Shown: positions 41,174-49,828, numbered from the stretch's first letter. The stretch: 64,000 nucleotides of DNA from Streptomyces blattellae (GCF_009709555.1 NZ_WJBG01000248.1:25620-89619), one strand, 5' to 3'. Numbers and translations: made by a program. Notes: generated from the letters alone by a model not told the origin.

Positions 41174-41975
41174 GGCGGTGACCGAGCCCGCCGGATCGGC
41201 AGCAGCTCCCGCCGCGGTACGTCGTGTGGAGGAGGTCATGGGGACCGTCTTCTCCTTCGACGTCCGCGGCGGGGATCCCGGTGCGGTCAAGGCGGCGCTG
41301 GAGGAGGCGGTCGCCGGGCTGCACCGGGTCAATGAGGTGTTCAGCACCTACCGGGAGGACAGCCAGGTGTCGCGGCTGGCACGCGGTGAGCTGAGCGTCG
41401 GTGACTGCGATCCGGAGGTCGCCGAGGTGCTGGAGCTGGCCGCGGAGGCGGAGCGGACGAGCGAGGGCTGGTTCAGCACGTCGTACGAGGGGCGGCTCGA
41501 TCCGACCGGGATCGTCAAGGGGTGGGCCGTCGAACGGGCGGCCCGGTCGCTGGCGGCGGTCGGGGTCAGCGGGGTGAGCGTGAACGGCGGGGGTGACGTC
41601 CAGATGCTCGGCATCCCGGGGCCGCATCGGCCGTGGCGGGTCGGGGTGGCGGATCCCTTGCGGCCGGGCGGGCTTGCGGCGGTCGTGTCGGCTGCCGGGG
41701 TGGAGGAGCTGGCCGTCGCCACGTCCGGGACGGCCGAGCGCGGCGCCCACATCGTCGATCCACGCACCGGGCGCTCCGCCGTGACCGATCTGGTGGCGGT
41801 GACCGTCGTCGGGCCTTCCCTGACGTGGGCGGACTGCTGGGCCACCGCCGCGTTCGCGATGGGTTCGCGGGCGGGGTTGCGGTGGCTGGAGTCCCTCCCC
41901 GACGTCGAGGCGCTGCTCGTGACGGCAGGCGACGAGGTGCGGTGCACCGGGGGGTTGGCGGCACGACTGGGTTGA
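41166..41975 (+). CDS. apbE: FAD:protein FMN transferase ApbE
   Basis: 269 residues. Family motifs: EEVMGTVFSFDVRG, LDPTGIVKGWAVERAA, VNGGGDVQMLG and ATSGTAERGAHIVDPRTG. It cleaves FAD and attaches FMN to the Thr of SGATYT sites using Mg. No signal peptide or lipobox is visible from this start, unlike many exported ApbE proteins. GTG 41166 is chosen because the conserved RRVEEVMGT block must be included; GTG 41178 is possible. It overlaps the triple-FMN gene by 8 nt, and its four visible substrate sites are all in this operon. Confidence 0.92.
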   Translation: MSEAVTEPAGSAAAPAAVRRVEEVMGTVFSFDVRGGDPGAVKAALEEAVAGLHRVNEVFSTYREDSQVSRLARGELSVGDCDPEVAEVLELAAEAERTSEGWFSTSYEGRLDPTGIVKGWAVERAARSLAAVGVSGVSVNGGGDVQMLGIPGPHRPWRVGVADPLRPGGLAAVVSAAGVEELAVATSGTAERGAHIVDPRTGRSAVTDLVAVTVVGPSLTWADCWATAAFAMGSRAGLRWLESLPDVEALLVTAGDEVRCTGGLAARLG

Positions 41976-42594
41976 CCGGTCGCGGCGGCGGGGCGGGTGC
42001 GGTGACTGTCCGCGATGACTGGGAGCGGGGTGGGTGCGCTGCCCGGCGCGGCGGCTGGGCCGAGTGGGTACGCTGCCCGGCGCGGCGGCTCGGGCGGGGG
42101 GGGCGCGCAGCCCGGCGCTGACGGGATGCCGCCTGCGCCCACCCGTGCCGCCCCAGGCGGCACGACTGCCCGCAGCTGGGCGGGCGCAGGGCGTGGCCCC
42201 CTGCCCGGGTGGGCGCCGCCCTCGGCTGCACCGGTGCCCGCAGCTGGGCGGACCCTGGCCCGCCCGTCTGCCAGGTGGAGGCCGCCCCAGACCGCCCCGG
42301 CACCCGCAGCTCGGCAGGCCCCGTGCCCGGCCGTCTGGCGGGTGGACGCAGCTGGGCGCGTGTACCCGGTCGTCTACGGAGTGAGTCTCGTCCCTGGCCG
42401 CGCAGATGCCCGAGCTGCGCGGATGCGCCTGGCCGCGGTATCAGCCTCGGCACAGGCGACACGACTGCCCGCAGCCTGACGGGTGTGCGCAGGGCGAAGG
42501 CGCATGCCAAGTGGGTGCCGCCCCAGACGGGGCGTGCGTCATGGGGGCTGATTTGTTGGTCCGGGGGACCGTGTGGAAAAAAGTTGCTCGGTGA
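41976..42594. repeat. Repeat-rich gene-free spacer with palindromic elements
   Basis: A 34-bp direct repeat starts at 42030 and 42064 (core GCTGCCCGGCGCGGCGGCT). A full palindromic element lies at 42127-42177: TGCCGCCTG (42127-42135) with CAGGCGGCA (42154-42162), followed by CGACTGCCCGCAGCT. Partial copies of CTGCCCGCAGC recur at about 42232 and 42466, with CGACTGCCCGCAGC near 42463. No frame here looks like protein. Confidence 0.65.
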
Positions 42595-42621
42595 TGTCGA
42601 GAATCCATCGTGGGCTCCGTC
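42595..42621 (+). promoter_or_regulatory. Candidate ECF42-dependent promoter
   Basis: TGTCGA (42595-42600), 17-bp spacer, CGTC (42618-42621). This fits the motif TGTCGA / CGA(T)C that I recall for ECF42 sigma factors. It lies about 50 bp before the DGPF gene, i.e. the sigma factor's own operon. Confidence 0.55.
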
Positions 42622-42672
42622 CCTGCAGTGAACGCGACCACAATGGGTCGCAAGACACCGAGGAGAACCGTC

Positions 42673-43086
42673 ATGGCCAAGTACCTGCTGCTCAAGCACT
42701 ACCGCGGTGCGCCGGCTGCGGTCAACGACGTGCCCATGGACCAGTGGGCGCCGGAGGAGATCTCGGCGCACGTGCAGTACATGAAGGACTTCGCGGACCG
42801 GCTGGAGGGGACCGGCGAATTCGTCGACGGTCAGGCGCTCGCCCCGGAGGGGACGTGGGTCCGGTACGACGGTGAGGGGCGCCCGCCGGTCACCGACGGC
42901 CCGTTCGCCGAGACGAAGGACCTGATCGCCGGCTGGATGGTGATCGACGTCGACAGCTACGAGCGCGCCGTCGAGCTGGCCGGGGAGCTGTCGGCCGCCC
43001 CCGGGGCGGGCGGGAAGCCGATCCACGAGTGGCTGGAGCTGCGCCCGTTCCTGGCCCCGTCGCCCACCGTCACCGAGTGCCATTGA
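42673..43086 (+). CDS. YCII-related DGPF-domain protein
   Basis: 137 residues with a YCII-like ferredoxin fold. The signature DGPFAETKDLIAGWMVIDV sits near 76-94. Start ATG 42673 has GAGGAG at 8 bp. DGPF proteins are the characteristic genomic partners of ECF42 sigma factors and their function is unknown. The stop overlaps the start of the sigma gene by 1 nt (TGATG), so the pair is translationally coupled. Confidence 0.9.
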   Translation: MAKYLLLKHYRGAPAAVNDVPMDQWAPEEISAHVQYMKDFADRLEGTGEFVDGQALAPEGTWVRYDGEGRPPVTDGPFAETKDLIAGWMVIDVDSYERAVELAGELSAAPGAGGKPIHEWLELRPFLAPSPTVTECH

Positions 43087-44225
43087 TGAACGAGGCCCTG
43101 CTGAGGAGCCTCACGCCGAGCGTGCTCGGGATCCTCGTCCGCCGCGGAGCAGACTTCGCGGCGGCCGAGGACGCCGTGCAGGACGCGCTCGTCGAGGCGG
43201 TCCGCGTGTGGCCGGCCGACCCCCCGCGGGACGCGAAGGGCTGGCTGGTCACCGTGGCCTGGCGCAAGTTCCTCGACGCGACCCGCGCGGACGCCGCCCG
43301 CCGCCGGCGGGAGGACCTCGTAGAAGAAGAGCCGCCGCCCGGGCCCGCGCCCGCCGTGGACGACACCCTGCAGCTCTACTTCCTGTGCGCCCACCCCTCG
43401 CTGACGCCGTCGTCCGCCGTCGCGCTCACGCTGCGCGCCGTCGGCGGACTGACCACCCGGCAGATCGCCCAGGCCTACCTGGTGCCCGAGGCGACCATGG
43501 CGCAGCGCATCAGCCGGGCCAAACGCACCGTCTCCACCTTGCGGTTCGACCAGCCCGGCGATGTCGCCACCGTGCTGCGCGTGCTGTACCTGGTCTTCAA
43601 CGAGGGCTACTCCGGTGACGTCGACCTCGCCGCCGAGGCCATCCGGCTCACCCGCCGGCTCGCGGCGGCGATCGACCACCCCGAGGTGGCGGGGCTGCTC
43701 GCCCTCATGCTGCTCCACCACGCCCGGCGCCCCGCCCGGACCACGCCCGACGGCAGCCTGGTGCCGCTCGCCGAGCAGGACAGGAGCCGGTGGGACACCA
43801 GGTCGATCGCCGAGGGTGTCGAGATCCTCCAGACCGCCCTCGCCCGCGACCGGCTGGGCGAGTTCCAGGCCCAGGCCGCCATCGCCGCCCTCCACGCGGA
43901 TGCGCCCCGCGCCGAGGAGACCGACTGGGTACAGATCGTCGAGTGGTACGACGAGCTGACGCGCCTGACCGACAGCCCGGTCGTCCGGCTCAACCGCGCG
44001 GTCGCCGTGGGCGAGGCCGACGGACCGCGCGCCGGGCTCGCGGCGCTCTCGGAACTGGACGAATCACTGCCCCGCCACACCGCGGTCGCCGCCTACCTCC
44101 ACGAGCGCGACGGCGACCTGGACACGGCGGCACGTCTTTACGCCGAGGCAGCCCAAAGGGCCCCGAGCCTCGCCGAAGTCGACCACCTGACGCGCCAGGC
44201 CGCCCGCCTCAACAGCCGCGAGTGA
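43086..44225 (+). CDS. ECF42-group RNA polymerase sigma factor with C-terminal extension
   Basis: 379 residues, about twice a normal ECF factor. Region 2 at about 20-70 (AEDAVQDALVEAV..W, GWLVTVAWRKFLD). Region 4 at about 115-160 (LTLRAVGGLTTRQIAQAYLVPEATMAQRISRAKR). A helical extension to the end contains the conserved VLYLVFNEGYSG and TPR-like helices (RLNRAVAVGEADGP, AAYLHERDGDLDTAARLYAEAAQ). No anti-sigma factor is present; in this group the extension itself is needed for activity. Coupled to the DGPF gene. Confidence 0.92.
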   Translation: MNEALLRSLTPSVLGILVRRGADFAAAEDAVQDALVEAVRVWPADPPRDAKGWLVTVAWRKFLDATRADAARRRREDLVEEEPPPGPAPAVDDTLQLYFLCAHPSLTPSSAVALTLRAVGGLTTRQIAQAYLVPEATMAQRISRAKRTVSTLRFDQPGDVATVLRVLYLVFNEGYSGDVDLAAEAIRLTRRLAAAIDHPEVAGLLALMLLHHARRPARTTPDGSLVPLAEQDRSRWDTRSIAEGVEILQTALARDRLGEFQAQAAIAALHADAPRAEETDWVQIVEWYDELTRLTDSPVVRLNRAVAVGEADGPRAGLAALSELDESLPRHTAVAAYLHERDGDLDTAARLYAEAAQRAPSLAEVDHLTRQAARLNSRE

Positions 44226-44290
44226 CGCCGGCGCCCTGCGCGACCGGCCACCGGCCCCCACGCACTCGGCGGAACACCGCCCCACCCACC

Positions 44291-44830
44291 TCAATGGCCG
44301 TTCTGCGCCAACCGCAGCAAATGGTCCGCGAGCGCCTGCCCGCCCGTCGGATTCCGGCTGATCAGCAGCAACGTGTCGTCCCCTGCGATGGTCCCCAGGA
44401 TGTCGTGCAGCTCGGCCTGGTCGATCGCCGAGGCGAGGAACTGTGCGGCACCGGGCGGGGTACGCAGGACCACGAGGTTTGCCGACGCCTCCGCGGAGAT
44501 CAGCAGCTCAGCGGAGAGGCGCCGCATCCGCTCCTCCTTCGCCGACTCCCCCAGCGGGGCACGGGGGGTCCGGAAACCCCCCTCACTCGGCACCGCGTAG
44601 ATCAGGTCGCCGTCGGTGTTGCGGATCTTGACGGCGTTCAGCTCGTCCAGGTCGCGGGAGAGCGTCGCCTGGGTGACGGTCAGCCCGTCGTCGGCGAGCA
44701 GCTTCGCCAACTGGCTCTGCGACCGCACGGGCTGCCGGTTGAGGATGTCCACGATCCGGCGGTGACGTGCGGTGCGGGTCTGCGGCACGGCAGGCCCGTT
44801 GTGCTGCTCGTGATCCTGCGCATGACTCAT
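44291..44830 (-). CDS. argR: Arginine repressor ArgR
   Basis: 179 residues. N-terminal winged helix (RIVDILNRQPVRSQSQLAKLLADDGLTVTQATLSRDLDELNAVKI, SRD recognition helix) and a C-terminal hexamerisation and arginine domain (RTPPGAAQFLASAID, ILGTIAGDDTLLLISRN with the paired acidic residues). It binds ARG boxes with arginine. Last gene of the arg cluster, 10 bp past the argD stop. Candidate targets in the window are the boxes before argC and argG. Confidence 0.97.
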   Translation of the reverse strand: MSHAQDHEQHNGPAVPQTRTARHRRIVDILNRQPVRSQSQLAKLLADDGLTVTQATLSRDLDELNAVKIRNTDGDLIYAVPSEGGFRTPRAPLGESAKEERMRRLSAELLISAEASANLVVLRTPPGAAQFLASAIDQAELHDILGTIAGDDTLLLISRNPTGGQALADHLLRLAQNGH

Positions 44831-44840
44831 CGTCGTCGTC

Positions 44841-46043
44841 TCATTCTCCGGATCGTCCGTCCCCTTCGTCCACCGCGTCCAGGACCCCTGGCAGCGCCCG
44901 GAGGAAGGCGTCCACCGCGTCGTCGCCCAGATTGAGGGGCGGCATCAGTCGTACGACATCGGGGGCGGGCGCGTTCACCAGGAAACCGGCGACCTGGGCC
45001 GCGTGCTGCACCTGCGGCGCAAGCGGCTCGGTGAGCACGATACCCAGCAGCAGCCCCGCGCCCCTGACATGGGAGATCAACGAGTGGTCCAGTGACTCGA
45101 TTCCCTCGCGCAAGCTCTCGCTCTGCCGCTTGACGTTGTCCAGCAGCCCGTCGTTCGCGATGGTGTCGAGCACGGCGAGTCCGGCCGCGCAGGCGACGGG
45201 GTTGCCGCCGAAGGTGGTGCCGTGGTGCCCGGGCTGGAGCAGTTCGGCCGCCCGCCCGAAGGCCACGGTCGCGCCCAGCGGCAACCCGCCGCCGAGGCCC
45301 TTGGCGAGCGTGACGACGTCCGGCAGGACGCCCTCGTGCGCCATGTACTCGAACCAGTGCCCGGTACGCCCGATGCCGGTCTGCACCTCGTCCAGCACCA
45401 GCAGGCTGCCCGTGGCGGCCGTGATCGCCCGCGCCGCCTTCAGATAGCCCGTCGGCGGCACCACGACCCCGTTCTCGCCCTGGATCGGCTCGATGACGAC
45501 GAGGGCCGTCTCCTCGGTGACCGCGGCGGCCAGCGCCTGCGCGTCGCCGTACGGGACGTGGGTCACGTCACCGGGCAGCGGCAGGAAGGGGGCCTGCTTG
45601 CCGGGCTGCCCGGTGAGCGCGAGGGCGCCCATGGTGCGGCCGTGGAAACCGCCGTCGGTGGCGACCATGTGCGTCCGCCCGGTCAGCCGCCCGATCTTGA
45701 ACGCACCCTCGACGGCCTCGGCCCCGGAGTTGCAGAAGAAGACCCTGCCGTCCCGCCCGAAGAGCTGGAGCAGCCGTTCGGCGAGCGCGACCGGCGGTTC
45801 GGCGACGAACAGGTTCGACACATGGCCCAGTGAGGCGATCTGCCGGCTCACGGCCTCGACGATCGCCGGGTGGGCGTGGCCGAGCGCGTTGACCGCGATG
45901 CCGCCGACGAAGTCGATGTACTCCTTGCCGTCGGCGTCCCACAGTTTGGCGCCCTCCCCGCGCACCAGGGGAAGCCGCGGGGTGCCGTAGTTGTTCATGA
46001 GCGCGCCCTGCCACCGCGCGGTCAGGTCCTGATTGGCGGTCAT
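44841..46043 (-). CDS. argD: Acetylornithine aminotransferase
   Basis: 400 residues of a class III PLP aminotransferase: FVGGIAVNALGHAHP, FFCNSGAEAVEGAFKIGR, GFHGRTMGAL, LDEVQTGIGRTG, and VTLAKGLGGGLPLGA with the PLP lysine. It converts N-acetylglutamate semialdehyde to N-acetylornithine. The ATG overlaps the argB stop (ATGA). Confidence 0.96.
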   Translation of the reverse strand: MTANQDLTARWQGALMNNYGTPRLPLVRGEGAKLWDADGKEYIDFVGGIAVNALGHAHPAIVEAVSRQIASLGHVSNLFVAEPPVALAERLLQLFGRDGRVFFCNSGAEAVEGAFKIGRLTGRTHMVATDGGFHGRTMGALALTGQPGKQAPFLPLPGDVTHVPYGDAQALAAAVTEETALVVIEPIQGENGVVVPPTGYLKAARAITAATGSLLVLDEVQTGIGRTGHWFEYMAHEGVLPDVVTLAKGLGGGLPLGATVAFGRAAELLQPGHHGTTFGGNPVACAAGLAVLDTIANDGLLDNVKRQSESLREGIESLDHSLISHVRGAGLLLGIVLTEPLAPQVQHAAQVAGFLVNAPAPDVVRLMPPLNLGDDAVDAFLRALPGVLDAVDEGDGRSGE

Positions 46044-46975
46044 ACGGCATCCCCCTCTTGCTCGTCGGGCACGACCATGGTGCCGATGCCCTCGTCGGTG
46101 AAGATCTCCAGCAGGATCGAGTGCTGGACACGGCCGTCGATGACCCGGGCGGTGGTGACGCCGCCTCGCACGGCGTGCAGACAGCCCTCCATCTTCGGCA
46201 CCATGCCGGAGGACAACTCCGGCAGCAGTTTCTCCAGTTGGGAAGCGGTGAGGCGGCTGATCACCTCGTCGCTGTTCGGCCAGTCCTCGTAGAGGCCCTC
46301 GACGTCGGTGAGGACCATGAGCGTTTCGGCGCCCAGCGCGGCAGCGAGTGCCGCAGCCGCCGTATCGGCATTGACGTTGTAGACATGTCCGTCATCCTGG
46401 GAACGGGCGATCGACGAGACGACCGGGATGCGGCCGTCGGCGAGCAGCGCCTCGATCGCGCCCGTGTCGATCTCGGTGATCTCGCCCACCCGCCCGATGT
46501 CGACCAGCTCGCCGTCGATCTGGGGCTGGTGCTTGGTGGCGGTGATGGTGTGCGCGTCCTCGCCGGTCAGGCCGACGGCGAGCGGCCCGTGCTGGTTGAG
46601 CAGCCCGACCAGCTCCCGCTGCACCTGCCCGGCCAGCACCATGCGTACGACGTCCATGGCGTCCTCGGTGGTGACCCGAAGGCCCGCCTTGAACTCGCTG
46701 ACGATGCCGTGCTTGTCGAGGGCGGCGCTGATCTGCGGGCCGCCGCCGTGCACGACGACCGGTCTGAGGCCGGCATGGTGCAGGAACACGACGTCCTGCG
46801 CGAAGGCGGCCTTCAGCTCCTCGTCGACCATGGCGTTGCCGCCGAACTTGATGACGACGGTCTTGCCGTTGTGCCGGACGAGCCAGGGCAGCGCCTCGAT
46901 GAGGATCTGGGCCTTGGGTAGCGCGGTGTGCTTACGGGTCGAAGACTTTCGCTCTTCTGAGTGATTGACCGTCAT
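46040..46975 (-). CDS. argB: Acetylglutamate kinase
   Basis: 311 residues of the amino-acid kinase fold: VVIKFGGNAMVDEEL, VVVHGGGPQISAAL, GLTGEDAHTI, YNVNADTAAAALAAALGAETLMVLTDVEGLY and MVPKMEGCLHAV. It phosphorylates N-acetylglutamate and is the usual arginine-inhibited step. Start ATG 46975 has only a weak GAAAG upstream. The 163-bp gap to argJ holds a small hairpin (CCTCGTCG/CGACGAGG near 47094), the only break in the operon's coupling. Confidence 0.95.
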   Translation of the reverse strand: MTVNHSEERKSSTRKHTALPKAQILIEALPWLVRHNGKTVVIKFGGNAMVDEELKAAFAQDVVFLHHAGLRPVVVHGGGPQISAALDKHGIVSEFKAGLRVTTEDAMDVVRMVLAGQVQRELVGLLNQHGPLAVGLTGEDAHTITATKHQPQIDGELVDIGRVGEITEIDTGAIEALLADGRIPVVSSIARSQDDGHVYNVNADTAAAALAAALGAETLMVLTDVEGLYEDWPNSDEVISRLTASQLEKLLPELSSGMVPKMEGCLHAVRGGVTTARVIDGRVQHSILLEIFTDEGIGTMVVPDEQEGDAV

Positions 46976-47138
46976 AGCCGACTTTCGGAAGAATCTTGGA
47001 TCAGCCGCCGGGCGGGCGGTGTTGGCCTGTGGAGGCGGCGTAAGACTTGCCCCGGACTCGTCCGAGGGCGAGCGGCCGCCTGTGAAACAGGAACCCTCGT
47101 CGGCGACGACGAGGACCCGCGACAACCAAGCGGGCACG

Positions 47139-48290
47139 TCAAGAGGAGTAGGCGCTGTTCTCGTGGACATAGTCGGCCGTGAGGTCGTTGGTCCAGATCG
47201 TCGCAGACTCATTGCCTGCCGCGAGGTCCGCCACAATGTGCACCTCGCGGTAGCGCATGTCGACCTTGTCGCGGTCCTCGCCGACACCGCCGTTCTTGCA
47301 CACCCAGACACCGTTGATGGCGACGTTCAGCCGGTCGGGTTCGAAGGCGGCCGCGGTGGTGCCGATGGCGGAGAGCACGCGGCCCCAGTTGGGGTCCTCG
47401 CCGTGGAGCGCGCACTTGAGGAGGTTGTTGCGGGCGATGGAGCGGCCCACCTCCACGGCGTCGTCCTCGGTCGCGGCGTTGATCACCTCGACCTTGATGT
47501 CCTTGCTGGCGCCCTCGGCGTCCCGGATGAGCTGCTGGCCGAGGTCGTCGCAGACGGTCCGTACCGCCTCGGCGAACTCCTCGAACGCGGGGGTGGTCCC
47601 GGAGGCGCCGGACGCGAGGAGCAGCACGGTGTCGTTGGTGGACATGCAGCCGTCGGAGTCGACGCGGTCGAAGGTCGTACGCGTGGCGGCCCGCAGAGCC
47701 CGGTCCAGGACGTCGGCGCCGAGGTCGGCGTCGGTGGTGAGGACGACGAGCATGGTGGCCAGGCCGGGGGCGAGCATGCCCGCGCCCTTGGCCATGCCGC
47801 CGACGGTCCAGCCGTCCTTGGTCACGACGGACGTCTTGTGGACGGTGTCGGTGGTCTTGATGGCGATGGCGGCCTTCTCGCCGCCGTGCTCGCTCAGGGC
47901 TCCGGCCGCGGTCTCGACGCCGGGCAGCAGCTTGTCCATCGGGAGCAGGACTCCGATGAGGCCGGTGGAGGCGACCGCGACCTCGGCGGCGTTCAGCCCC
48001 AGCGTGCCGGCGGCCTTCTCGGCGGTCGCGTGCGTGTCCTGGAAGCCCTTCGGCCCCGTACAGGCGTTGGCGCCGCCGGAGTTGAGCACGACGGCGGAGA
48101 CCAGCCCGCCCTTCAGCACCTGCTCGGACCACAGCACCGGCGCGGCCTTGACGCGGTTGGAGGTGAAGACGCCCGCGGCGGCGAGGCGGGGCCCGTTGTT
48201 GACCACGAGGGCCAGGTCCGGGTTGCCGTTCTCCTTGATCCCGGCGGCGATGCCCGCCGCCGTGAATCCCTTTGCTGCCGTGACACTCAC
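47139..48290 (-). CDS. argJ: Glutamate N-acetyltransferase / amino-acid acetyltransferase ArgJ
   Basis: 383 residues. Self-processing ornithine acetyltransferase with the autocleavage site in KGAGMLAPGLATMLVVLTTDA (Ala-Thr, the Thr as new nucleophile). Other motifs are LNSGGANACTG and DSDGCMSTNDT. It recycles the acetyl group from acetylornithine to glutamate. Start GTG 48290 overlaps the argC stop (GTGA), with GGAG 9 bp upstream. Confidence 0.96.
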   Translation of the reverse strand: MSVTAAKGFTAAGIAAGIKENGNPDLALVVNNGPRLAAAGVFTSNRVKAAPVLWSEQVLKGGLVSAVVLNSGGANACTGPKGFQDTHATAEKAAGTLGLNAAEVAVASTGLIGVLLPMDKLLPGVETAAGALSEHGGEKAAIAIKTTDTVHKTSVVTKDGWTVGGMAKGAGMLAPGLATMLVVLTTDADLGADVLDRALRAATRTTFDRVDSDGCMSTNDTVLLLASGASGTTPAFEEFAEAVRTVCDDLGQQLIRDAEGASKDIKVEVINAATEDDAVEVGRSIARNNLLKCALHGEDPNWGRVLSAIGTTAAAFEPDRLNVAINGVWVCKNGGVGEDRDKVDMRYREVHIVADLAAGNESATIWTNDLTADYVHENSAYSS

Positions 48291-49315
48291 GGTGCGACTC
48301 CGATCGTGGAAAGCCCGGTGGTCTCGTCGAGCCCGAGGGCGAGGTTCATGCTCTGGACGGCACCGCCCGCGGTGCCCTTGGTCAGGTTGTCGATCGCGCT
48401 GATCGCGATGATGCGGCCCACCGCCTCGTCGTACGCGACCTGCACCTGAACGGCGTTGGAACCGTGGACGGACGCCGTGGCGGGCCACCGGCCCTCGGGC
48501 AGCAGATGGACGAAGGGCTCGTCGGCGAAGGCCTTCTCGTAGGCGGCGCGCAGGGCGTCCCCGGTGACGCCGGGTTTCGCCTGCGCGCTGCACGTGGCGA
48601 GGATGCCGCGCGGCATGGGAGCAAGGGTCGGCGTGAACGAGACGGCGACCGGTTCGCCGGCGGCCGCGCTGAGGTTCTGGATCATCTCGGGGGTGTGCCG
48701 GTGGCCGCCGCCCACGCCGTACGGCGACATGGACCCCATGACCTCGCTGCCCAGCAGATGCGGCTTGGGCGCCTTGCCCGCCCCGGAGGTGCCGGACGCG
48801 GCGACGATCACGGCCTCGGTCGCGGCGAGGCCGGCCGTGTACGCCGGGAAGAGCGCCAGCGAGACGGCGGTCGGGTAGCAACCGGGCACCGCGATGCGCT
48901 TGGACCCCTCCAGCGCAGCGCGGGCACCCGGCAGTTCGGGGAGGCCGTACGGCCAGGTCCCGGCGTGCGCGGAGCCGTAGAACTTCTCCCAGTCCCCCGG
49001 GTCCTTCAGCCGGAAGTCGGCCCCCATGTCGACCACCAGTACATCCGGGCCGAGTTGCTCGGCGACGGCCGCGGACTGGCCGTGCGGCAACGCGAGAAAG
49101 ACGACCTCGTGTCCGGCGAGGACGTCCGCCGTGGTCTCCTGGAGCACCCGGTCGGCCAGCGGCAGCAGATGCGGCTGGAGCGCGCCGAGGCGCTGGCCGG
49201 CGTTGGAGTTCGCGGTCAGGGCACCGATCTCGACCTCGGGGTGCGCCAGCAGCAGACGCAGCAGCTCACCGCCCGCGTATCCACTCGCTCCGGCCACTGC
49301 CGCACGTACCGCCAT
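48287..49315 (-). CDS. argC: N-acetyl-gamma-glutamyl-phosphate reductase
   Basis: 342 residues. N-terminal Rossmann motif GASGYAGGELLRLL, catalytic Cys in VPGCYPTAV, then SGTSGAGK and HRHTPEM. It reduces N-acetylglutamyl-phosphate to the semialdehyde. ATG 49315 has AGGAGGAGG upstream. It heads the argCJBDR operon, and a near-consensus ARG box lies 39 bp before the start. Confidence 0.97.
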   Translation of the reverse strand: MAVRAAVAGASGYAGGELLRLLLAHPEVEIGALTANSNAGQRLGALQPHLLPLADRVLQETTADVLAGHEVVFLALPHGQSAAVAEQLGPDVLVVDMGADFRLKDPGDWEKFYGSAHAGTWPYGLPELPGARAALEGSKRIAVPGCYPTAVSLALFPAYTAGLAATEAVIVAASGTSGAGKAPKPHLLGSEVMGSMSPYGVGGGHRHTPEMIQNLSAAAGEPVAVSFTPTLAPMPRGILATCSAQAKPGVTGDALRAAYEKAFADEPFVHLLPEGRWPATASVHGSNAVQVQVAYDEAVGRIIAISAIDNLTKGTAGGAVQSMNLALGLDETTGLSTIGVAP

Positions 49316-49333
49316 GACATCCTCCTCCTGGAC

Positions 49334-49367
49334 GGCATGACTATACGTTTCCCTGCACGTTTATGCA
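49334..49367 (-). promoter_or_regulatory. ArgR operator (ARG boxes) of argC
   Basis: TGCACGTTTATGCA at 49354-49367 matches the ARG box at 13 of 14 positions. A weaker box (GGCATGACTATACG, 10 of 14) sits at 49334-49347, two helical turns away. It ends directly upstream of the argC ribosome site. Confidence 0.8.
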
Positions 49368-49411
49368 ATCCGCCGCATTCGATCGCCCGCCTGTGTTGTG
49401 ACCGAGCCTTT

Positions 49412-49444
49412 TAGTTGGCACATGGAGCACGCTAGTTGGCACAT
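49412..49444. repeat. Direct repeat TAGTTGGCACAT x2
   Basis: Exact 12-bp copies at 49412-49423 and 49433-49444, start to start 21 bp (two helical turns). TTGGCA inside resembles a -35 element. Confidence 0.7.
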
Positions 49445-49669
49445 CTTGGTCCTGTAACGCTGTGTAGCCAGAGCAGGTGCGCAGCCGGAGAGCCGGTCGC
49501 GGCGAGTTGAGCACGCGGCCTCGTACCCGCTGGTGTACGGCGGAGGATGTTCGCGGCTGCGGACGTTCAGTGGTAGGCCCCGGTCCCCGGGCGGAGATGG
49601 CGCGGGCGGCAGCACGGCCACTGGTGACGTGCCGGGAGAGAGCGCCGGGTGGCGGGTACTACGGAGGGC

Positions 49670-49828
49670 GTGACGACGGGCAGTGGTTCTGTCGCCCCGG
49701 TGACCAGCTACGCCACGGCTGAACAGCGGGCCGCCTACATCGACGCGATGCACGGGCTGGCCACGAACCGGGAGTCTGGCACGGAGGTCAAGGTCTATGT
49801 TGCCGCTCCGTATGAGATCCGGAAGAGC
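49670..49828 (+). other. Possible truncated gene remnant
   Basis: From GTG 49670 (GGAGG 4 bp upstream) about 53 codons read as ordinary protein (TSYATAEQRAAYIDAMHGLA, EVKVYVAAPYEIRK). After that the frame runs on as Arg/Pro-rich antisense of the next gene without a stop of its own. This looks like the head of a gene whose rest was lost when the accessory block arrived. Confidence 0.25.

Noticed and set aside
36557..41975. Siderophore or heme-uptake locus
   Set aside because: Despite ferric-reductase-like proteins there are no transporter or siderophore genes. FMN proteins plus ApbE point to electron transfer instead.
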